Assembly: GCA_003993805.1 (NCBI GenBank)
Contig: RSEF01000004.1
Coordinates: forward strand, 78,005,536 to 78,069,535
Reading direction: 5' to 3'
Length of the DNA stretch: 64,000 nucleotides
Source: Himantopus leucocephalus
Lineage: Eukaryota; Chordata; Aves; Charadriiformes; Recurvirostridae
Part shown: positions 1 to 13,900 of the stretch, one piece after another
Numbering within the stretch: position 1 is the stretch's first letter
How the letters are laid out: each line of letters begins with the position of its first letter
Position numbers and translations under genes: made by a program
Notes under the pieces: generated by a model
What the model was told of the DNA's origin: nothing
What the model saw: the letters and a program-made list of their open reading frames with translations, nothing else
The model's database searches: none

Positions 1-20
1 TGTGTGTGTGTGTGTGTGTA
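1..20. repeat. (TG)n microsatellite, cut by window start
   Basis: Nine TG units run from the first base to about position 18 and then break into TATA. The array probably begins upstream of the window, so its full length is unknown. Confidence 0.9.
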
Positions 21-194
21 TAATTTTAAGTCCTTGATGAACAAGCAAAATCTGGATATGAGAATATATCCTTCCATGAAGATTCTTCTATTAAGTACCT
101 TAGAGAAGTTTAGAACGATAGATCAGAAAGAGAAGATTAGAAATAGAATAATGAGGGGGTGAATATAAGGAAGTGTTGGTTTTTTTTTTTTTTA

Positions 195-3100
195 ATTTTA
201 TGAACAAATACAATTCAAATTTTGTAAGTGCGCAATGAGAAAAAGCAGATTTCAGAAAGCTGAGGGAGTTCCAGTTTTCATTTTAAAATGATGCATCAGC
301 AAACTGGGTGAATCTACTTTTTAACTAAGTTATATATCTTTTATTTACTAACTTCTGTTTTTCTTTAAAAAAATTTTGGCATTTTTGTACTAAACTTCTA
401 TTTTATTTTGTTTTTTTCTCAAGGGAGGCTACATGACTTGTAGTGTGGTTTAAAGAGGGTATATTTGATTTACTACAGTTCCAAAAAGTTCATGAACACA
501 AAGTAATGAGAAGAAAAGTTTTCTAATTTTCATCCAATGTGTCATTCTTGGAAGAAGTTATTGACTTAACTTGGTATTATTACTACTCTGGAAGTTATAA
601 GTAAGAAGGATAACATCAGATATTATGACTTCATGACACTTCAAATAATATATCTTTATTTTTAGTTGTTTATTACTTTACTGAGCTTTAGCACGTAACT
701 TCTTTCCAGGTCTGAAGCTATAGTTAAATTTTTGAAAAAAGTCAGGTTGATTCAATGATACCTGATAAAGAAGCTAAATTATTTTACCCATGATGGAATT
801 TATAGACAATCTTATTTAAATAATTTTATCACTTTCATACATTTCACTATGAACTTGAGCTTTCAGGAGGCTAGCTTTTGTGAATATTTCATCCGAATAT
901 TAAAATCCACCCACCCAAGTTTGTTCAAGCTGCAATCCACTAAAAAACTGAATTTTACATAAGATAGGTAAGGACTTTACGTTTTTAGAAAATAAATTCC
1001 TGAAAGATTTCATTCACATTGGGTGTAGCTAACATGTGGCTGACTAATACTTTCTTGGCTGTTTCAGCTCTTTGACCAGAAACTACTTTCCTCTAGTATT
1101 ATGTGACCTCTCTTCTGGGACATAGCAATGTGAAGCAGGAAGCTGCCATGTTTGAACACAGAGGGATGAAAGTCAGATCTGAATAGAGAGAAAAGGATGA
1201 CGAAACTTTATTGACCGTCCTAAGTATCAAAGGTGTCAAAAAAGAACAGTGAAATTTACCATAAAATTATCCCATTCATGCTCTCCATAAACAATGGCAA
1301 CATTGTATATGTTTAGTTCTAGTTAAATCACAAATGCTTATTTAGCAGATCAAAATGATACTGTCCTGATGACCAACCATGTAAGCATCGCTAATATAGC
1401 ATATGATTAAGCTTATGTTCTCTTTTCAGTTTGTTTGGTTGGGTTTTGTCTGGGAAATCATATAGCAAAAAATAATAGCATAAAACCCCCAAAACTGTTA
1501 TCAAGAACATTATTCATATTACCAGATCAAACACTCAGAAGTTAGAAAATATCAGAATAATACTGTCAGCAGACTCCTAATTCAGCTTTCACTGCACCAT
1601 CCATTGCCATGTTTGATTGCAATCTAATTACATATTTATGTACTCTTTCTCCACCAGATTTTAATTTGGAATAAAATAAAAAAATAAATAAATAAATTAA
1701 ACACAGATGAATGAACGAATAATAAATAAATAATTAAAAAACACATTTTAATAAATTAAACAATATTTTTATTTAATTACACAGAACTAATGTGTAAGGT
1801 GGCACCTAATAAGATATTATTTAATATTTTTATTTTTCCACGTTCAGTGTTTGTCTCAAGACCTTATTTACTGCACATTGTTCAAATAACATCCTAGACA
1901 CAGAATTATTAAATGGATTTTTTCATGATGTGCATCACTGCATTGTCTAAAATATTCAAAAATATTATTTAATTTGTGAAGAACTGTATTATACTGTGGG
2001 TTATTATGATTCAAGTATTACACGTGGGAAGGTTATATGGAGATGCAGGTCAAAAATATCCACAGATTTAGGATATCTAATTTGAGCTTTTTAGGTCCAT
2101 ACTTTGGGTCCAATTAGAATTATGTAGCTTTTACTTGTGCAAACCAAAACTTTCACTGACATGAGGTACGTCTGGGGATACTCACTGTTCTGCAAATCAG
2201 TCTCAGGATTTCAGGTAAGAACTCAGAAATAGATGAAATCACAATCAAAATATTTTGCTCTGTGAGTTAATATCATGGGGGAATTCTATGACAGAAGTGA
2301 GTGTCAGTCTCCAGCTTTAAAGTGCAATGTTCTAACACTATGAAACACTGTTTTCCCCCACTTCAGAGAAGGTCAGTTCTGTACAACGGAGAAAGTAGGG
2401 GCCTTGAGGGCAAAAAATATGACTCTAATGAAAGACTAGGTCAGACAGCACAAGTACAAGTGAGTGGAACTATGATTCCACCTATGAGTTAATTTTGATA
2501 TTTTTCTAACTATGAAATAAGCGTTTACTTTTTTAACCCTAATAATGCCCTTTTAATACAATTGTGTGGCATATAGTAAATTCTGTTGCAGACAGAGGAC
2601 AGCAAAGTTCCCTATCGCCACAAAAGGAAACAAATTTAGGTAGATAACACTTTGGAGAAGAAGGAACTGGGGTAGGGGGAAGAATATTTGAACAAGCATA
2701 AGTGGGAGACGCACAGATGGTAAAAGTTCCCAAATGTTCTAGTCTTCTCTCTGGGCATCTTTTGCTATATAAGTGTGATAACATTTGTTAGAAAGCATGA
2801 TTAAGGCTTTATAGGCTTCACAGATGGAATGTAATTTAGTGGAAAGACTTGAAAGATAGAAGATTCGGACATGAAATGGATTCCGTGAAAAGAATTAGAA
2901 AAGGTCAAGTAAGTCCAGAGAGGCGACACAGATGTAATAACTGAATATTGTTCTGTAAACAAAAGTTTGGATCACCAGTTAAATTGCCTTCAGTAACTTT
3001 ATTGGGGTTAGGTTAGGTTGGAATATCTATCTGTGAAAAAGAAGACCCGAGTCACTTCCCTTCATCCAGGGGTATCTCTGTTTTCCTCAAAGGAATATGT

Positions 3101-6100
3101 AACACAAAACATTTAAGTAGTTGCTAGAAAACCTATTTAAAGTCAGTTGACATACAGCCACCCTATATTCAATTAAGTAACCTAACTACTAGACTGCAGA
3201 ATTAGGTACGTTTTCTGTCCCTCCTTTTCCTCCAGCAACACTCATTTACATTTCTACCTTTCCTCAAACTTCTGGCAAGTCTCTCAGCCACTATGCTGTA
3301 GCTCAGGTAGGATGAAACAACTTTGAGGACACAGGTCAGTGAACCGGAGGGTAATTTCCTGTTGAGGGAAATGGAAAAATGTCATACCAGATAAACTGAT
3401 TTACTTAGGCCTGATTTCAGAGATTTCTAACTGACATATATACATATGTTTGTATGTATATATTTGTAAATATATTTGTATTTGGTTACCTGATAATAGC
3501 AAGAAAATATTTGGCAACCAGCTGCTGACAGATGTAAAATTCTATAAACTGTTAGAGTTGTCAATAGGAGCTAAAAATTATTTATCAACGATCTACAGAA
3601 TACGGTCAATTTTCTCAGGTTAGATTCATCAGCAGAGAGACTCAGAACTAATACTTTAGGCTGCTTTTGTTTCTGTTATATGTACTTTAAAAGCAGAAAT
3701 AGCTTTTTAGAAAATAGCTTTGTTTTTAATTAGCAAGAAGGATTAGATGTCAACTACCTACCTGTAGAAGAATGGAAACATCGTAACTGATCCTCAGTCA
3801 TGCTGGAAATGTAAGGTCTGAGACTGAGAACAGCCCATGTAATAGTGCTTTCTCACCACACCAGCACTCTCATCAAAATCACCACTCAAGGCCGCCGTCA
3901 CGTCTGACTTGCTGATTCAAAAAAACCTGACCTCTGGGCCACAGTAAGGACTAATCAGTCATGAAATACGGCTTTTAAAATTATATTTTTCTCTTTATAA
4001 ATGGAAAAGAAAGCTTTTAAATATCCAGCTCTTGCCTTATCTTTACAGCAGTAAGATTTCTGGGATTCTTTGTTAAACCTTATTGCGAACTGGAGAGAGA
4101 TGAAAATATTCCCATCTTGTGGCTGTTTCATTGAACTTAAGACATATTTATAAAGAAAAAAAGCATACCTTTCTAAGAAAAGGATACATTTCCATTTTAA
4201 AGAAGGATGTCAGGGAGCCAAAATCCCACTTGCTCGTAGCCTGCTCTTGATAAGGCATTTTGTTTGACTGGCTGGCTTTCTTCAGTGTTTTGTTTCCCAG
4301 AGCTGTCTATTCTTTATAAAAATATCTACGTGCCAATTTAAGGCATTTTGAAGTCAATCAGTTGTAAATGTAAGCGTGTCTTATGGGACTTTCCTTCACT
4401 TTAATGTGGCTAATGAATATGTTCCCATGACTTTTAAATGGACTGGTGCCTCAGCATATTTTCAAAATTACTCTATTTGAAGACATTTCCATTTATAATG
4501 GGGCTTAAATCTCATTTCCCTCAATATCTGCCCTCACTTAGTCTTTTTTAAGGCTTCTCCGGAAAAAATTATATCTCAGCTGCTGCTCCTGCTCTTAATG
4601 CTTTCCTAGTATCGGTAAGAGCAGAAACCAACTGATGCCTCACTCTGCTACTCATCCAGAGACAATATGCAGACACTGCACTATCCTCCATTCTTGGCTG
4701 AAGAGCTCTGCGCTACCGTTTCATATTATCTACACACACTGCTTCTGCTTCGCGTGTCTGCTAAAGCTTCATGCCTCACTTTAGTCTCTGCAACTTCACA
4801 TTTTCCCTGTAGGAACTTATAGTAAGACTGGTAAAGATTCCCCTAATTTCAAGCTACTGCAGATCCTAATTGGAAAAAAAATCCCTCACCTGAAATAGTA
4901 GTAGAGACACAGTCCTGGATGAGTGGAAGGAGGGAAAATAGAAGGGGATATAAAGAAGGAGAGAAAAGAGGTGGAAGTTATACTATTTGATTGTGTCCTT
5001 CACTTGCTGAGTCAGCAGGAGCCAAGAGCTCTGCAGGGGCACACTTAACCTTCACATTTCTCCACAGAAACCCCATCTGGCCAACTAAATTGCCAGCAAT
5101 TGAGAAGCCATGCAGGAAGCTGTATCCAGCTATTCTCATTCAGTGTGAAGGTTACTGTGTTGAGGAGGTAGTGGAAGAGGAAATAAGGAAAACGTTACAA
5201 GACTATGCCTCTCACATACAATAAAGGGAAGCATCAAATACGTGGCCAAATTTGGGCTGTTCACTGCTGTAGTTCTTAGACACAGAAAAAATTAGACATT
5301 CTGGGAAAATTTACTACTTGAGACCATTTACTGCTTGAGAAAAACCCAAAATTAAGCAACCTTGGAAAGAAGAATCTTCATGGGGAAAAAAACTGAAGGA
5401 AACTGAATAATCAATTTTTACTATAGAATTTTGTATTTGAATTTCAAAATCAAAAGCTTTTACTTGTAATATTTCTGTCAAGTTATCTGAAGCAAATTTC
5501 TTGGCGCTCTACTTGGCCTTTGCAAAGACCTCTAACGTTAACCTCCATTTAAAAGGCCTAAAAAACCAAAATACCTTCCCTGGGTCTCCTAACACGCAAT
5601 GTTCACTCAAATGCAAGTGCTGAACTGAGATGTAAACCCAAGAAAATTGTATCAACATTGCATAAAAGAACCCAATAATCTATGTGGGGAAAGCTCCAGA
5701 AGAATATGTCAGCCACTGGTTTATATAAACAATCAGTAAAACACCAACTGCACTTCAGTCCTTTAGTTCAGTGTTTCCCACTAAGTGAGGCTGCTCTCAC
5801 TAGAGAAAGGTGCCAGCATTAAAGGTGAAACACAGAACAGAGAATAATCCAATGAATGTATTAACTTAGGCTCTGTGCCCAGACTGGCGCTGCCAGCAGT
5901 AGCAAACTAAAGGAAAGAAGATGGTCAAGTACAGCAGTGTGAAAAAATGGGAAATGGGGGAGAAAAGGAAAACACAGTAGTTCAGAAAAGTTTCTTGCCC
6001 AGTGTTTTGCCTCTCTGATCACACGAAATTGTATTAGATGAGTAAATATCCCTTTGTCATACCACTTCTTTAGTTGTCTGGTGCTAGTTGTAGTTTGGTG

Positions 6101-6294
6101 TCAGTGGGTTGTGTTATCCTGGAGATCTGAGATACTCTCAGGCAAATAGGTGTCTCAGTGCTGCCTTACTGATCAAGTCTTCACTTGACCTAAGCAGTTT
6201 GCAAGGGGATCAGTTTTCTGGTTGCAGTAGGGAGTGAGTGATCATTCAAACTGAAGATTGACAGTCCTTTGTGTTTGATGTGAAGTACCTGGGC
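195..6294. other. Unique AT-rich non-coding DNA, no gene seen
   Basis: I see no convincing exon, RNA gene or recognisable transposon here. It begins after a T-run at 180-193. The stretch holds the A-rich TAAA-type tract at about 1669-1742 (listed separately) and a TA/TG-rich low-complexity patch at about 3429-3485. A 77-codon frame at 4991-5224 has no recognisable motif and no supporting context, so I do not call it a gene. Several AATAAA-type hexamers occur, as expected by chance at this base composition. Confidence 0.7.
1669..1742. repeat. A-rich (TAAA)n-type tract
   Basis: The tract is built mostly of AAATA and TAAA units, broken near 1700-1720 by GATGAATGAACGA-like sequence. No LINE or SINE body lies directly before it on either strand, so it looks like an independent low-complexity expansion rather than a retroposon tail. 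Confidence 0.75.
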
Positions 6295-6400
6295 TTCAGC
6301 AGATCTTTTTAGGTTTTTTTTTTGTTTGTTTGGTTTTTTTTGTTTTGTNTTTCAGCAGATCTTTTTAGGGTTTTTTTTTGTTGTGTGTTTTTTTTTTGTT
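6295..6400. repeat. Short direct duplication flanking a single-N assembly join
   Basis: The sequence beginning TTCAGCAGATC at 6295 is followed by a T/G-rich tract up to the lone N at 6349. It starts again at 6351 with the same 19 bases and a similar T/G tract. The two copies differ only in the homopolymer part. This is most simply two overlapping contig ends set side by side by a scaffolder, not a biological tandem repeat. Confidence 0.75.
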
Positions 6401-9400
6401 TTGTTTTAGTTTGGGTTTTTTTTTCCACTCAGTGAAACTTGTTTTCCATAAGCCTCCCAAAGCTTTGACAACTGGGGACAAAGAAGGGTCCCAGGAACAA
6501 ATTAGCCAGTTGTTTATAAGAACGCTTACCACCCCATGAGTTTTGAAAATCACCAGTTCCCAACCAGTAAGGCTGGAGGTATGCCTCACGTCAGCAGTGA
6601 AGCACAGAGCAGGAAAGAAAAAATATACTTCATTCTATTCATGAGCAGTTGAAGCTGGATATCAACTTTTTCTACTATCTTGCAGCTATTAAACTGGTAC
6701 TTGGGGCAAATTTCTACTAGTCTCAATTAATTTTAAAATTTTAAAAGGTTTTATGGAAGACTTTTACTTTTTTTTTCTAGAAAAGATAAAGAAATGGACA
6801 ATTAAGTATATTCTTCCCAGCAATGTAGAAGTACTCATGTTAAGTTACAGTGAAGAAAGAGTGTTACAGCAGCTGACTTGCTGTTAAAAGCAAGCAGAAA
6901 AAGTGGACCTATTAGGCATCTTCTAGAAATTGTGTTTTCTTATAAATCAGATTTCAATACAGATAGTATTTTTGTAATTCTCTGCAAAGACCATGTATTA
7001 AAGAATGTATGTCTATAAATATATATATATAAGTAATTGCCATTCTAATCTTACAATATTTCTGTCCAAAATTTGTAATGAATACAGATTTAGGCATATT
7101 CAGTCTGTGTGCAAAAACTATCTACCAAACAACAATGTTCTTATTCAACTAGAATCACTGTCCTTCAAGTACTGAGTTTGAGTATATATCCTTCTCTTTG
7201 TCTTTTTGCAATACAATAACTGTGACACACTATGCATATTTAAAGCCATGTTTTGATCCATTCTGCTTTTGGGTTAGCTTCTGAAATCTTCAGGACCTGT
7301 CAAAGTGGAAGTTAACAACCAGAACTAGGTTTTCTGCTGCTGCCCTCTGCCCCTTTACCAAAGTGCTCTTTTACTGCAAAGATGCCTTCCTGCAATCACA
7401 TCTGTATCACTTCCTTGCAAAACCTTTGGTGGCAGGATGGGATCAATTGCATGACCTTTGAGTAGCACCCTGACCACAAAACAAGATATCTTTTCTTTCT
7501 TTCCAGGCTGTTGGGAGTTTGCATGCATTTCTGGTGAGTCCCAAAGAGCCTCCCGGGGAAAGCTGATGCAGACTGACTCTTTTCCAAGCTTCAGTTCCCT
7601 CTTGCTCACCAAAAGGATGGTGGGAGCAAGCTCGTTGTCCAGTGGACTTCAATCCTATTCCTAATTCATCAACAGATGGCAGTAGAAAACTCCCTACCTG
7701 CCTATCTTCAAACCAAAGGCCTTACAAATGACCCTAATAATAACACAGGAAGAAAAAACATCCAAAACATTGCTGCCTAAGTCTTCTATATATATAATGT
7801 TCTCTAAACTTTCCAATGCAGTGCGAAAATCTCCTAAAGATTAATTTTCTGCTGAGTCTGAGTGACCAGAAGCAACGGCTGCTTTTGGACAGACTATTTT
7901 TCCTGTCACCTTCTTCTGTTTTAAAATGATTCTTTTATTGATGTACTTTATTTTTCTAGTTGTGGAAGAGTATATTGAATATAGATTATAACAAATAATT
8001 TGCTTTTCCCACAGAAAGATTGCTGCGATGAAAAATCAGTTCTCTGATCTCAGTAAAGACCTTTTTAAATGTCATCATTCCAGTGACAGAACAAGCAATT
8101 TAGTAAGTTTTTGAGACATGCCTCACTAGATTTTGGTGTTTCATTAATTCCTCCCCCTTCAAATCAAGTAGATAGTATAATAAACTTAGTGAATTCTTTA
8201 TATAGATCGAAACATTAAGATACATGGAATATACAGTAGTTTCTTATTCCATTTTTTAAAAGGTGCTGATATCTTGGCATTGCCAACCAAGTAAAAAGCA
8301 TTACCATAAAAATTTCTGAGAGGCATTTTCTTGTGTAATGTATAATAGTGGGTGTCTTATATAGGAAACCTCATATTATATAATTCTTTTTTAGCCTCAA
8401 GGCGCATGAATTAGGCCTAGAGTCCCTGATTTCTATTCCCACCTCTTTCAGTAACTTATCTTAATAATTCTTTGCACTTCACAATTTGCCAGCATGTTTC
8501 CTATGGTGAGAGAAACCGATTTCAAAGGCAAGGAAGAAAGGGAGAAGAAATGGCTCTTTCAGGCACTGCTGGAGGGAGTGACTTACTGTTCTAAACATAA
8601 TGGAAATGTTTGAATTCTCTGAGCCAATGATTTAAACTGAGGTAGGTTTGACTCAAATCTTCTTCAAGACGTGAACACTGATTTCCCTTCAAATTAGTGA
8701 GTGGATTTTTTTTAGATTAGACTTTAAACACCGACAATGTGTCGGCTGTGTGAGTATGTTAGCGAGCCCTGGAGTACTTGGCAAAGGAAAGTGTATGTCC
8801 TAGAAGCAGTGCAGAACATTTTGCCTCCGCACACTGTTCTACAGAAGTCTTGGTGGAAAGCCAGCATGGTGTCAAAGCCATAAAGGCTGAAGCCTCATTT
8901 TTAAAGAGTTTTTGCTTTCTCACCCCTATTTCTGGTTTTGGTTGTTTATCTTTGTCCTCTAAGGAAACAGACAAACCTGATATAGTAGTCTATGTTTTGG
9001 TCCCATAAGCAGAAGTATTTCTTGATTTGTACTCTTCCCCTGATCTGTTTTTGCTGTCTAAGTATTGTAAAGTTTCCCTATAACTAGGGAAAAGAGATGA
9101 ATACTATGATAAATATTCAAATCCTTTCAAATAAATTTTGGCAGTTTTTTAGTTATCTAACTAGTTTCAGGTTGTGTCATTTTCATATGAACAATTTTGG
9201 AAAAAATGAAAATAACATTAATTCTTTGGCTATAGGCATAAATAGTGGTGCTGCCCCTGATACCATCTTATTCTTATGAAAAATACAACCAGTATTATAA
9301 AAATGAGTTTTTAGTTCAGGTATATCTACTCGAGTGAGAAGATTGATAACAAGATTTCTATGTGTTAGCTAAATGTAAATATGAACCAGTAATAAAAGAT

Positions 9401-10520
9401 ATAATTTAAAAGATAAGTGCTCATATACATAGAAATGGTTGCAGAATCTTCATTTAGTCCTATCAAGCTGTCTTTAATATATTATCACATACATTTATTT
9501 CCAAAGGACCCTGGATATTAAACATACTCCCTGAATTCTGAAGAAATTTATTCCATGAATGAACTGTGTGTTCAAAGTGTTCAGCCTGTGTCCTCTGGCT
9601 CCCTGTGCTGTGAATAGGTAAAGAAGTTAGAGAATGGAAAACTCATCACGCATTCATTAGGGTTTTGTTATGGTAGTGCTAGTATTTGGAAGATAGTAGC
9701 TTCCTTTGTAAATAACTTTGAGATATGTTTTAATAAAATGTTATACAATATTAAATGCATGACACTGACAGTGTGAAGCTTTTGTGTTCTGAACTGAACC
9801 ATTTTTCAACAATCTACCAACAAGTGCATCTGCAACCCTGGGAGCACGTTCCTGTTGAATATTGAACTCCTACACCTTTTATTTTACTTATTTGTTTTGA
9901 GAAACTATCAGTGTGTGTACACAGCATACAGCAGGCCAGAACCCTGCAAGCCCTGTCTTCTTATATGACACTTGCTGTATTAATTCCGGCATAGGAGTGG
10001 ATATTCTAAATATGTATGTATTCAGCGTAATAGAACAGCTAGTAAGAGGGTTACTAATCTGGGCTAAGCACCTCGCTAATACAGCTGTGCTGTTTCTGGC
10101 ATCGCAGGCAATCTACATTGCTGTGGTCATCCATCCTCATAGGGCTTAGGGTTCCTGGGGAAGTCTAAGGTCCTGTGTAGACCAGAAGAGGTGTTTTTAT
10201 AAAATTATACCAAAAATGTGTGTCGCATGGCTGGAAGTATGATGTGAGAACTTGTGGGCAGTCGAGGTCTGGCTTTGCTGTGGAAGACTCAGGGTGTACA
10301 TGCATGTATATGACTGTGGTGGTGCAGATGCATATTGCCTAGAGGTTTATTTTGGAGTAAATTATCCTCATCTGAAGTTTCCCTGAGAGAAAACTAGCTG
10401 TGACGGTTCAAAGGAGAGTCCAGGAGCGAACCAACATACAAGCAGTGTGAACTGCAGAGTGAAGTGAAATGGAGTGCTAAGTTGTTTGACAACATGCGTA
10501 GGTGACTTAGCTCACATGTA
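6401..10520. other. Unique non-coding DNA, no gene seen
   Basis: No transposon or gene is recognised. It includes a short (TA)n run near 7018-7031. A 27-base segment at 7507-7533 is flanked by a good 3' and a good 5' splice-site motif on the + strand (see findings). The interval 8778-9008 can be read open on both strands for about 70 codons, but neither translation is recognisable. Confidence 0.65.
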
Positions 10521-10904
10521 TCTTTAGCCTGGAGAAGAGGAGGCTGAGGGGAGACCTTATCACTCTCTACAACTACCTGAAAGGAGGTTGTAGAGAGATG
10601 GGGACTGACCTATTCTCCCAAGTCACAAGTGATAGGACAAGAGGAAATGGGTCCAAGTTATGCCAGGTGAGATTTAGATTGGATATTAGGAAAAAAATTT
10701 TCACTGAAAGGGTTATCCAGCATTGGAATAGGCTGCCCAGGGCGGTGGTGGATTCGCCATCCCTGGAGGTGTTTAAAAAGAGGGTAGACGTGGTACTTGG
10801 GGATATGGTTTAGAAGTGGTTTTGTCAGGTTAGGTTAATGGTTGGACCAGATGATCTTAAAGGTCCCTTCCAACCTCAACAATTCTATGATTCTGTGATT
10901 CTAT
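10521..10904 (+). mobile_element. CR1 LINE, 5'-truncated 3' end (ORF2 C-terminus plus 3' UTR)
   Basis: CR1 is the dominant non-LTR retrotransposon of birds. This copy starts in the conserved segment that encodes the C-terminal end of ORF2 and keeps the whole 3' end. An open frame at 10598-10813 carries the typical CR1 tail: FRLDIRKK, then [21 protein letters not shown], ending GDMV and a stop. The 3' UTR follows with GGTTGGACCAGATGATCTTA and CCTTCCAACCTCAACA. It ends in three octamers of the ATTCTRTG type at 10881-10904, the normal CR1 terminus instead of a poly(A) tail. It lacks the endonuclease and the reverse-transcriptase core, so it is a dead-on-arrival insertion. The reading frame is intact over the piece present, which suggests moderate rather than great age. 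Confidence 0.95.
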
Positions 10905-13900
10905 CTTGTCAACTATTTCTGTGTGGCACTGATGTCCTGAGGAGAGACGCCATGAAACACTATTCTCATACCTTGAGTTAACTGCAAAGATTCCTGCACA
11001 AAGACATGCACACCATAACTAGTTCCTTTTCTTTCATGTATACCTCTTTGTTTTTGAAGACATTTTGGTGTCAATATCTTTTACTTCTTATACACTTACT
11101 CAGCTTTTTATGTACAAAATACTTGACTTTCCATTTTTAATGTATCCCTGATACAACAGGGAAAAAATGAAATTGCAGTTTCTTCTATTGTAAATTATTA
11201 TTTCCAGAAGGCCTTATTTTTAACGACCATTCTTTATGTGCCCTGTGATATAATAAATTTCAAAATTACTCTTGATAATTTCTCTCTACTCTATTTTTAA
11301 TGTGCCTGTTATTTTCTCCCATTTTTTTTCCAAACGATCCTACTCCTGTCTAGTTTTATCCAGTTATTAGAAAACTGTATCTCTGTCTTTACCTTCCCCT
11401 TATCCAAATTCCTGTAAGAAATTTTATTTCAGTAAAAATGTCTTCAGTAATAGTAGTAGATTACATCAGTATTTGTCTTGTATTGTCTAATCCATAATTG
11501 ACTTTTAAAAAGAAATATTTTCCTGGTTTGTTTTGCAGAAATTAGACAGAAAAAAGTAAAAAGAGAACTTTTAAGAACATGCCACTGTAAAGCTTCTTTC
11601 CTTTTTAATTTCTTTAACCATAAGAAAACATATATCTGTAACAAATTTAAAGTATTATCTTGTTTTGGAAAGGCCTGTCATTTCAAACTCTGCTCTTTAC
11701 AACATTGTTGGAAGAACATTGCCTAGTAGTAGAACATAAATTTTCAGTTACTTGAATCAAGTATTGATAGTGAGATTCACATTGGACAATTGAAATGGAC
11801 TTCAAGCAGAAATTAAACTCCTTCATTCAAAAAACTGCTTTGGAATGTCTGTATTAGCCTTAGTTCATAACGGAGAAACATTTTGGACTAAATTCGAGGT
11901 GATCCTTGATCTCTGGCACACTGTCTAAGAGGGAGAGGGAGGATTTTGGCCAGGAGAACAGGAAAGAAGGAGCCCAACCCCTCAATTTCCAAACTGCCCT
12001 CTCTTCATATTTGGTTTTTAGTTCAGTGTATCTCTGGTGTGAAATTACCAAACTCAAAATTCAGACCATACCCAAAGTACTTTGTCTACTACACTACAGA
12101 AATCGCATGCTTTTGTTCAGGCCAGGGAACTCCTGCATACATAGCTGAATTGTAGTGCAACTTCAATAGGAAGGTTAATTCTGAGAGGTAGGTTTGAATA
12201 CCTCTGGGTGAGTTGAGACCTTTTCTGGACTTCTGTGTAAATTGCTGTGCAAAACTGGACACAATTAGTCACTGATTAAAAAAGGCAAATTTTGTTCGGT
12301 TCACTAGGTACTCTCAAAAGATAAGTCTGCTCTGATTGAACAAGACACCTAACATCTAGAAAAAGGAATAGAAGCTCAAATGCAAAATTATACTTAGTGT
12401 TTCTTTGTCAGATACCTTTAGATAGCTTTTTGTGCAGCCTGTGCTAATTTTTTTTATTGTACAGAGACGTTAAACATTTAATAATAATCCAAAATAATAA
12501 TAATAAACATTTAATAATAATCCAAAATAATTGTGATGTAACCAGTCATTTCCCTTTATGCACCGGGACTCCTAAAATTGATACTCACAACAGAATATGG
12601 TTTTCTGATACATTCTATTTTTGGTGTCTTTTATGTAAAGAACTGCGGTCAAGAGTGGAATTATGACAGCCTTCCATTGGAACGTGAAAAGACAGCCATC
12701 TGGCATGTATATGTTTCATCATTTTGGCAATTTCTTTGCCACAGCCTATTTTAGTACTTGGGAGAACCTTCTTGTACTCGGTACTTTTGTCAGAGTGAAA
12801 AATGAATGCTGAAAAGCGTACACTCTGTATTAATAAGTTCTCCTTTTCCCAATCTACTCCCTGCTGAATGATTTGGTCAAGATTTAAAATAGCTTACACT
12901 CACAGATTATTCTATAAATACGAAATTTTAAAGAATTCTTAAATTCATCTCATCACCTGCACAATTTAATCAATTTCCCAGTACATTTTTTCCAGTGGCT
13001 TTTACAATGCAAAAAGCTTCTTGCTATCTCTCAGTTCATTTACTCAATGTCTGCATAACCGTGTTTTTAAAGGAAGCACAAACAGGAAGCAATTCAGTTG
13101 AGTTATGAAGAATCATACTATATAGCAACTGGATGTGGGCAGATAGTCAAGAATTATCCTTTCCCCTTCTCCAAGAGTGCTACTACTTACGTTTTCTCTT
13201 TCCACTTTCTTTTCTTTTTTATGGAATGAAATGTTAACATGCAGTGTAAGATTCACTTTTGTGGATCAACACCACTCTGTAGTACTTGTAAATATATTTT
13301 TGGTTATTCTACAAACATTTAATAGAGAAATTGCCATTTATAGCTGTTAATTTAGGGCTAGGTTAATCTCCAGGACAAAACTGGTAAACGGAAACAGGAA
13401 TTGCTCCTATTTGAGCATTCAAAGGGAGATGTGTGGTTCTAGGAAGTCTTAATCAACTCTGTGCCACCTTGGCGCTAGGATTGCGATGATTGTTACTGAC
13501 AAGTACCACCAACAAATTAAAGTCTTATTTCCCCCTCTTACTTTGGTTCACTAACTCAAGGCGATGAAGATGATCCCATTCATCTTAGATCTTTGCTTTC
13601 TGGAAAGGGAAGGAGTAAGAGAATGTACAATACCCAATTAATTTTGCATACTCTTGTATTCCTTTGTTTTAAGTCTCCCGTACTCCAATGCATAGGCATC
13701 TCACTGAACTAAAAATCTAGCCATTACATAGTGTCTTTTCCAAAAACCTTTAAGTACTTTGTGAAAGCAACAAAGGCAAAGCAAGCTGAGGTTAGAAGCA
13801 CTCCAGAAAATGTGTGAAAAAAGTACCAACCTCTGAACTATTGTTCAGAAATTAGTTCTAGTCCATCTTCTCCACAGTTTTTTAGTATGTTTTAAGGATG

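Noticed and set aside
3745..3775. - strand juxtaposed splice-site motif (TTCCATTCTTCTACAG then GTAGGT)
   Set aside because: Moderate pyrimidine tract and a 5' site repeated by chance in CTACCTACC; weaker than the 18.7 kb case and expected at this frequency by chance.
4991..5224. 77-codon + strand open frame with an acidic C-terminal part
   Set aside because: Too short and without recognisable similarity; could be a retrocopy scrap, but nothing supports it.
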